A stretch of 64,000 nt of DNA from JABDJX01 sp039942715 (GTDB lineage Bacteria > Pseudomonadota > Alphaproteobacteria > Rhodobacterales > Rhodobacteraceae): assembly GCA_039942715.1 (NCBI GenBank), contig JBDVBY010000007.1, positions 434,001 through 498,000 on the forward strand, written 5' to 3'. Position 1 is the first letter of the stretch, and every line of letters starts with the position of its first letter. The notes below the pieces were generated by a model. It was not told where the DNA came from. It was given only the letters and a program-made list of their open reading frames with translations, and made no database searches. Of this stretch, positions 58,733 through 64,000 are shown one piece after another. Both the position numbers and the translations under genes were made by a program.

Positions 58733-59512
58733 ATGGATTTGGGAATTCGCGGTAAGCGCGCCTTGGTATGTGCGTCGTCAAAAGGGCTGGGGCGTGGCTG
58801 TGCCGAGGCTTTGGCAGAAGCTGGGGTTGATCTTGTGATGAACGCGCGCGGCGAAGAGGCGCTTGTCTCGGCAGCCGAGCAGATTGGCGAGGCGCATGGC
58901 GTGTCGGTCACACCTGTTGCGGCGGACATCACTACAGAAGAGGGGCGCGCCAAGGTTTTGGCCGCCGCTGGCTCGATTGATATTTTGGTGAACAACGCAG
59001 GTGGGCCGCCTCCGGGTCTTTGGTCGGACTGGGAGCGCGATGATTTTATTGCCGCACTTGACGCCAATATGCTGACGCCGATTGCGTTGATCAAAGCTTT
59101 GGTACCGTCGATGATGGAACACGGCTGGGGCCGGGTGGTGAACATCACGTCGCAATCCGTGCGCGCACCGATCCCGGCTTTGGGGCTGTCTAATGCGGCG
59201 CGCACTGGATTGACGGGGTATGTGGCAGGCACCTCGCGGCAGGTTGCCGAAAAGGGCGTGACAATAAACAACCTGCTGCCGGGCATTCATGCAACCGACC
59301 GGGCTGATGCGCTTGATGGGGGTGTGTCAAAGGCGCAAGGCATTTCCATTGATCAGGCGCGCACCAATCGCGAGGCAACGATCCCCGTGCGCCGATATGG
59401 CACGGCGGCTGAGTTTGGAGCGACTTGTGCGTACCTGTGTTCGGCCCACGCTGGTTTTATCGTTGGGCAAAATCTGTTGCACGATGGTGGTGGGACGAAC
59501 CTTACTGTGTGA
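58733..59512 (+). CDS. Short-chain dehydrogenase/reductase with atypical active site
   Basis: 259 residues. Rossmann NAD(P)-binding CASSKGLGRG at 13-22 and the NNAGG motif at 87-91 are present, with Ser140 (NITSQS). The usual YxxxK is missing: the aligned stretch LGLSNAARTG at 150-159 offers Ser153 and Arg157 instead of Tyr and Lys. A subgroup of SDRs with this LSNxxR pattern exists, so it is not a mutant, but the chemistry may differ. It ends directly at repeat copy E. Confidence 0.88.
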   Translation: MDLGIRGKRALVCASSKGLGRGCAEALAEAGVDLVMNARGEEALVSAAEQIGEAHGVSVTPVAADITTEEGRAKVLAAAGSIDILVNNAGGPPPGLWSDWERDDFIAALDANMLTPIALIKALVPSMMEHGWGRVVNITSQSVRAPIPALGLSNAARTGLTGYVAGTSRQVAEKGVTINNLLPGIHATDRADALDGGVSKAQGISIDQARTNREATIPVRRYGTAAEFGATCAYLCSAHAGFIVGQNLLHDGGGTNLTV

Positions 59513-59514
59513 TT

Positions 59515-59589
59515 GCGCCGACTTTGTCGTCGCCTCAAGCGAGGGGTTTCACCCCTCGCGCTCCCCAGAGTATTTTTCAATAGATGAAG
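59515..59589 (+). repeat. Dispersed two-hairpin intergenic element, copy E
   Basis: Hairpin 1 GCGCCGAC/GTCGTCGC (one mismatch) begins two bases after the SDR stop; hairpin 2 is the perfect 8-bp stem GCGAGGGG/CCCCTCGC with loop TTTCA (59539-59559); tail CTCCCCAGAGTATTTTTC, then GATGAAG. Confidence 0.7.
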
Positions 59590-59643
59590 CATAGGCTAGG
59601 TGCATGGGTTGCGGCGGTGCTTTGGCGTTGTTATTTCAACGCT

Positions 59644-59668
59644 AATCCCGAGTTCTTCGCTCGGGATT
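59644..59668 (+). other. Perfect hairpin just upstream of the ABC ATPase gene
   Basis: 9-bp perfect stem AATCCCGAG/CTCGGGATT with a 7-base loop, 16 bases before the ATPase start. There is no T-run. It could be a protein-binding palindrome or an mRNA structure close to the ribosome binding site. Confidence 0.4.
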
Positions 59669-59684
59669 ATGGGCGAGGCATTTG

Positions 59685-60767
59685 GTGAGCGACACAACCA
59701 CAGGTTTGAGCGTTGAAGGATTGACGCGCCGCTTTAACGGGCGGGCGGTTGTTGAGGACGTGTCTTTGCGGGTTTTGCCCGGTCAGGTGACCTGTTTGCT
59801 GGGGCCATCGGGATGCGGGAAGTCAACCGCTTTGCGCTTGATTGCCGGTGTTGATCGCCCCGACGAGGGGCGTGTTTCGGTGGATGGCACGGTGTTTTGT
59901 GATGGCGTTGTGAGTGTCCCGCCTGAGCAACGCGGGGTTGGGTTGATGTTCCAGGACTTTGCGTTGTTTCCGCATTTGAGCGTTGCTGACAATGTGGGTT
60001 TTGGGCTTTCTCTGAAGGGTGCCGAGAAAGAGGCGCGGGTGCAGGAGATGCTGGAGCGCGTGCATCTGGGCGATTTTGGGCGCGCCTATCCGCATGAATT
60101 GTCCGGCGGTGAACAACAGCGCGTTGCACTGGCGCGCGCGATTGCACCGGGGCCGCGCGTGATGTTGATGGATGAGCCGTTTTCCGGGCTTGATAACCGG
60201 CTGCGCGATGGCATTCGCGATGAAACGCTGGATATCCTCAAAGAGATGGGCTCGGCGGTGGTATTGGTCACGCATGAGCCGGAAGAAGCGATGCGCATGG
60301 CCGATGAAATTGCATTGATGCGGGCAGGACGTATCGTGCAGCAGGGCGCGCCTTACAACGTTTATAATACGCCGGTCGATTGCAAAGCTGCGGCGTTTTT
60401 CAGCGATATCAACGTGATCCGCGGCACGGTGCAGGGCGCTTTGACAGACACCCCGTTTGGCGCCTTTCTCACACCGGGCTATCCGGACGGAACGGACGTT
60501 GAGATTGTCACGCGCCCACAGCATTTGCGGATTGATTTTGACCGCTCGGGCCAAGGGCCAAATCCAACTCCCGAAGATGGTACGCCTGCGCGCGGCACGG
60601 TAATGCGTGCGCGGTTTATGGGGCAAGAAAGCCTGGTGGAATTCAAGATGGATCATGATGGATCAATCCTGAAGGCCAGTGTGCCGTCGGTGTTTTTGCC
60701 CAAGCCCGGGATGGTTTTGTGGCTGATGCTGCGGCGCGGGCGCTGCTTTGTGTTTAAAGCCAGTTAA
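59685..60767 (+). CDS. ABC transporter ATP-binding protein (FbpC/spermidine-type)
   Basis: 360 residues from the GTG at 59685 with GCGAGG about 6 bases upstream. Walker A GPSGCGKST at 40-48, signature LSGGEQQRVALARAI, Walker B VMLMDEP and the H-loop VTHEPEEAM are intact. The C-terminal third is a TOBE-like regulatory domain as in iron(III), sulfate or polyamine importers. No permease or binding-protein gene follows; the neighbour is a molybdenum hydroxylase subunit. Substrate cannot be told. Confidence 0.88.
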   Translation: MSDTTTGLSVEGLTRRFNGRAVVEDVSLRVLPGQVTCLLGPSGCGKSTALRLIAGVDRPDEGRVSVDGTVFCDGVVSVPPEQRGVGLMFQDFALFPHLSVADNVGFGLSLKGAEKEARVQEMLERVHLGDFGRAYPHELSGGEQQRVALARAIAPGPRVMLMDEPFSGLDNRLRDGIRDETLDILKEMGSAVVLVTHEPEEAMRMADEIALMRAGRIVQQGAPYNVYNTPVDCKAAAFFSDINVIRGTVQGALTDTPFGAFLTPGYPDGTDVEIVTRPQHLRIDFDRSGQGPNPTPEDGTPARGTVMRARFMGQESLVEFKMDHDGSILKASVPSVFLPKPGMVLWLMLRRGRCFVFKAS

Positions 60768-60834
60768 GTTCTGGACAAAGCGGCCACGGCAGATACCTTT
60801 CCAGTAACAGCATTTGCGCAAAGGACGGCGTACC

Positions 60835-63126
60835 ATGGACAAGTTCGGGAAATCTCAACCGGTGAAACGCTTTGAGGATCGTCGGTTTTTGACCGGCGGT
60901 GGGCGCTATGTGGATGACATTGCGCCAAATGGCGCTTTGACGGCGCTGTTTGTCCGCTCGGATGTGGCGCATGGGACGATCAATTCGGTCGATCTGGACG
61001 AGGCGCGCGCGATGCCCGGTGTGAAGCTTGCGATGGCGGCCGATGATCTGGCCGCGATGGGGGTCACATATGACATGACTGGCTCGTTGGTCGACAATCG
61101 CGATGGTACAAAAGGCGCGGATGTAAAGCGCCCGCTTTTGGCGCGTGGCAAAGTGCGTTTTGTGGGCGATCCGATTGCGGTGATTGTGGCGGAAAGTCGG
61201 GCTGAGGCGCGCGATGCGGCAGAGGCCGTGTTTGCCGATATCGATGATTTGCCAGCCAAGGTGGATATTGGTCCCGGCGGAGCGACGCTTCATGATGAGG
61301 CACCAGATAATCTGGCGTTTGATTGGGAAAAGGGCGACGGCGCGGCTGTGGAGGCGGCGTTGGAAACGGCGGCGCATGTGGTGAAAACCCATGTGGTCGA
61401 CAATCGCATCATCGTAAATTCCATGGAGCCGCGCGGGTGCACGGCGGATTGGGATGGCACGCGATTGCATCTGGATTATGGCGGGCAGGGTGTTTGGGGG
61501 ACCAAAGACGAGCTGGTCGAGTGCTTTGGTCTGGACCCGGAAAACATCCGTGTGACCAACCCTGATGTGGGGGGCGGTTTTGGGATGAAGGGGATGGATT
61601 ACCCCGAGTATTTTGTGATTGCAGCGGCGGCCAAGGCGTTGGGTCAGCCCGTGCGCTGGATGTCTGAGCGCACCGAGGCGATGTTGACGGACAACGGTGG
61701 GCGCGATCTGGTCTCGGACACAACGCTTGGGTTTGATGCCGATATGAAGCTGATCGCCTACAAAGTTGATACGGTGTGCAATCTTGGCGCGTATAACTCA
61801 GGCTATGCGCAGCCGATCCAGTCGGATTTGTTCGCCAAGGTGGCGATGGGCGTTTACGACGTTCAAAATATCGCGTTGCGCTGCAAGGCGTATTACACGA
61901 GCACGGTTCAGATTGATGCGTACCGTGGTGCCGGCCGGCCGGAGGCGATTTTTGCGCTGGAACGATCGATGGATAATGCGGCCCGCGTTTTGGGTGTGGA
62001 TGCCTATGACTTGCGACGCAAAAGCTTTATCAAGCCAGAGCAGTTTCCGTATCAGACAGCGATATCGGACACCTATGATGTGGGCGAGTTTGACGCACTT
62101 TTAACGGCTGCGGAGGAGAATGCAGATCGCGCTGGTTTTAGAGCACGCAAGGCGGCCTCCGCTGCGGCTGGAAAACTTCGCGGCGAGGGGCTTTGCTATT
62201 ACATCGAGTCGATTTTAGGCGACAAGAAAGAGAATTCTCGCGTTGTGTTTGAAGACGGCGGTACCGTCAGCCTTTATGTCGGGACGCAGTCAAACGGACA
62301 GGGGCACGAGACGGTTTACGCCAGCTTTTTGGCCGATCACAGCGGCATTCCGGTTGAGTCCATTCGCATCATTCAGGGCGATAGCGACCTGATCGCAACG
62401 GGTGGCGGGACTGGTGGATCGCGCTCGGTCACCATGCAATCGGGGGCGACGTTGCAGACTGTTGGTACGATTGTTGAGAAGTTCAGCGCGTACTTGGGCG
62501 AAAAATTTGACGCGCGCGATGTAGAGTTCGATGACGAACGTTTCCGCGTGCCCGGATCGAACGAAACGCCGACAATGCTTGAGGTTGCGGAAATGGCGCG
62601 GGCTGATGCGCGGGCTGATCTGCTTGATATCCAAGAGACGTTTCGCCTGAGTGATCGCTCGTTCCCGAATGGCGCGCATATTGCCGAGGTTGAGATTGAT
62701 CCTGACACAGGCCAAGTCACCGTGGATCGCTATTCGGTCACTGACGATTTTGGCAATATGATCAACCCGATGCTGGCCGAAGGTCAGGTGCATGGCGGCG
62801 TTGCCCAAGGGGTTGGTCAGGCGCTGAGCGAGCATGTGGTTTATGATGAGGATGGTCAGCTTTTGACCGCGACCTTCATGGACTACGGGATGCCGCGCGC
62901 GTCCGATTTGCCGATGATCGGTTTTGATACACGCCCTGTGCCTTCGACCTATAATCCAATGGGGATGAAGGGCTGCGGCGAAGCGGGCACAGTTGGGGCG
63001 CTGGCAGCGATTGCGAACGCCATGGCGGATGCTTTGGCAGAGCACGGCGTGGACGATATTCAAATGCCTTACACACCGGCGCGCGTTTGGGGCGCGCTCA
63101 ATAAAGGCAAGATCGCGGCGGAATAG
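60835..63126 (+). CDS. Molybdenum hydroxylase large subunit (xanthine dehydrogenase/CoxL family)
   Basis: 763 residues from the ATG at 60835 with AAGGA about 10 bases upstream. Aldehyde-oxidase/xanthine-dehydrogenase family: GGGRYVDDI near the N-terminus, GGGFGMKG, AYRGAGRPE at 362-370 and catalytic Glu716 in GCGEAGT. AYRGAGR marks form II CoxL-like enzymes, not the AYxCSFR of true CO dehydrogenase. The small [2Fe-2S] and medium FAD subunits are absent here. It needs the molybdenum cofactor made by the MoaC/MoeA pathway. Confidence 0.92.
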   Translation: MDKFGKSQPVKRFEDRRFLTGGGRYVDDIAPNGALTALFVRSDVAHGTINSVDLDEARAMPGVKLAMAADDLAAMGVTYDMTGSLVDNRDGTKGADVKRPLLARGKVRFVGDPIAVIVAESRAEARDAAEAVFADIDDLPAKVDIGPGGATLHDEAPDNLAFDWEKGDGAAVEAALETAAHVVKTHVVDNRIIVNSMEPRGCTADWDGTRLHLDYGGQGVWGTKDELVECFGLDPENIRVTNPDVGGGFGMKGMDYPEYFVIAAAAKALGQPVRWMSERTEAMLTDNGGRDLVSDTTLGFDADMKLIAYKVDTVCNLGAYNSGYAQPIQSDLFAKVAMGVYDVQNIALRCKAYYTSTVQIDAYRGAGRPEAIFALERSMDNAARVLGVDAYDLRRKSFIKPEQFPYQTAISDTYDVGEFDALLTAAEENADRAGFRARKAASAAAGKLRGEGLCYYIESILGDKKENSRVVFEDGGTVSLYVGTQSNGQGHETVYASFLADHSGIPVESIRIIQGDSDLIATGGGTGGSRSVTMQSGATLQTVGTIVEKFSAYLGEKFDARDVEFDDERFRVPGSNETPTMLEVAEMARADARADLLDIQETFRLSDRSFPNGAHIAEVEIDPDTGQVTVDRYSVTDDFGNMINPMLAEGQVHGGVAQGVGQALSEHVVYDEDGQLLTATFMDYGMPRASDLPMIGFDTRPVPSTYNPMGMKGCGEAGTVGALAAIANAMADALAEHGVDDIQMPYTPARVWGALNKGKIAAE

Positions 63127-63270
63127 TGGACCAATTGCGGCGCAGTCTGCGTGATACAGGCGGATTGAACACGTTAATCTGACAATAACGCGAGAGTTCG
63201 TAGCATTCGTGGAATCGTAACGCGTCTGCCGCTACGTTTGATTCATGAGACGCTTTTGCTGCATATCCAG

Positions 63271-64000
63271 ATGGGCCTAAAAGACCGCCTCCGCGGCCTT
63301 GTCGGCTTTTTTCGCCGGACCGAGCGTTCGGTGCAGCAACATACACGCGAGCCAGTCGATCACGTCATTCTGCTTGATGGAACGATGTCGACGCTGGATG
63401 AGGGCGATGAGACCAACATTGGTTTGATTTACAAGCTTCTGGCTGAATCCGCGAAAAACAACCGTATCGGCCTGTTGTACGAGGCCGGCACGCAATGGTC
63501 GGATTGGTCAAAGACTCTGGATGTGATCGAAGGGCGCGGTATCAATCGTCAGATTCAGCGCGCTTTTGGCTGGCTTGCCAGTCGGTATCGCCCCGGTGAT
63601 CGTATCTTTTTGATTGGCTACTCGCGTGGTGCCTATGCTGTGCGGTCGCTGGCCGGTGTGATTGATAAGGTGGGTTTGCTGCGCGCAGATTTTGCCACTG
63701 AACGGATGGTGGGCGAAGCGTACAAACATTATCAACAGGACACGGACCCGTTGATTGCGAAAACTTTTTCAGACGCGTATTGCCATGCCGACGTGCCAAT
63801 TGAGATGATTGGTGTGTTTGACACGGTCAAAGCGCTTGGGTTTCGCGCGCCCCTTGTGTGGCGGTGGGCGGAGGTAAAGCACGCTTTTCACTCACATAAA
63901 CTGGGGCGCAACGTGCGCCATGGCTTTCAGGCGCTGGCGCTGGATGAAACGCGCGAGGCGTTCAAACCTGTCAAATGGGAAGTGCCAAATGGCCATCCCG
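63271..64000 (+). CDS. DUF2235-type alpha/beta hydrolase, 5' part only
   Basis: The frame opens at an ATG at 63271 and stays open to the window edge (243 codons). It contains HVILLDGTMS near residue 31, the long lid region, and the nucleophile elbow LIGYSRGAYAVRSLAG (Ser in GYSRGA), followed by MIGVFDTVKALGF; these are the DUF2235 (Tle1-like phospholipase) signatures. Upstream sequence lacks a good ribosome binding site, so the start is provisional. The C-terminus is beyond the window. Confidence 0.85.
   Translation, partial: MGLKDRLRGLVGFFRRTERSVQQHTREPVDHVILLDGTMSTLDEGDETNIGLIYKLLAESAKNNRIGLLYEAGTQWSDWSKTLDVIEGRGINRQIQRAFGWLASRYRPGDRIFLIGYSRGAYAVRSLAGVIDKVGLLRADFATERMVGEAYKHYQQDTDPLIAKTFSDAYCHADVPIEMIGVFDTVKALGFRAPLVWRWAEVKHAFHSHKLGRNVRHGFQALALDETREAFKPVKWEVPNGHP

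Overview
The window looks like a chromosomal segment of a marine-type alphaproteobacterium of the order Rhodobacterales (Roseobacter group). The evidence is a nuo cluster with family-typical extra genes (DUF5333- and DUF5337-like proteins, NuoE with a long C-terminal extension), the order trpG-trpD-trpC-moaC-moeA-lexA, frequent GTG and TTG starts, an alphaproteobacterial LexA box (GTTC-N7-GTTC) before lexA, and moderately high GC. I see no rRNA, tRNA, CRISPR array, insertion sequence or prophage block. No gene-free stretch exceeds 300 bases; the longest are 36822-37087 (265 bp) and 38910-39163 (254 bp), and I recognise nothing in either.

Layout. 1-1227: the end of a phage-type muramidase, a holin and one or two small genes, a likely host-cell lysis cassette. 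1224-4132: a membrane protein, then the cytochrome c maturation genes ccmF and ccmH. 4200-10657: a paaG-like enoyl-CoA isomerase, gltA, gltX, the DNA-uptake channel comEC and the SOS repressor lexA. 10758-15688: an operon on the minus strand with trpG, trpD, ung, trpC, moaC and moeA, joining tryptophan and molybdopterin synthesis and interrupted by ung. 15816-22112: a divergent polysaccharide deacetylase, an AlkD-like DNA repair protein, a flavin-oxidase-like protein and glmU-glmS for UDP-GlcNAc synthesis. 22235-27766: a phosphatase, a DegT-type aminotransferase and an acyl-CoA synthetase, followed by a LprI-like, an EcsC-like and an unrecognised gene.

27955-50323 is the respiratory complex I cluster, nuoA-B-C-D-E-F-G-H-I-J-K-L-M-N in canonical order but stretched to about 22 kb by some 16 to 17 accessory ORFs. 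These include a sulfotransferase between nuoC and nuoD, a protein sharing a helix-hairpin-helix-like C-terminal domain with NuoE, a carboxymuconolactone-decarboxylase-like protein between nuoI and nuoJ, a secreted protein between nuoJ and nuoK, and a 36-residue membrane microprotein between nuoK and nuoL. Many overlap their neighbours by 4 bases, suggesting translational coupling. birA, coaX and an RNase J gene follow.

53540-64000: on the minus strand a DEAD-box helicase with a CtrA-like site upstream, a small lipoprotein and prfC; on the plus strand a SnoaL-like protein, a methyltransferase, an atypical SDR, a lone ABC ATPase, a lone molybdenum hydroxylase large subunit and the start of a DUF2235 hydrolase that runs off the window.

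The most noteworthy items are the nuo accessory genes (especially the NuoE/HhH domain pair and the sulfotransferase), a dispersed two-hairpin intergenic repeat present in five copies, an 11-bp tandem repeat ahead of trpC, and the co-occurrence of lysis genes, comEC, lexA and a CtrA-like site, all functions tied to gene transfer agents in related bacteria.
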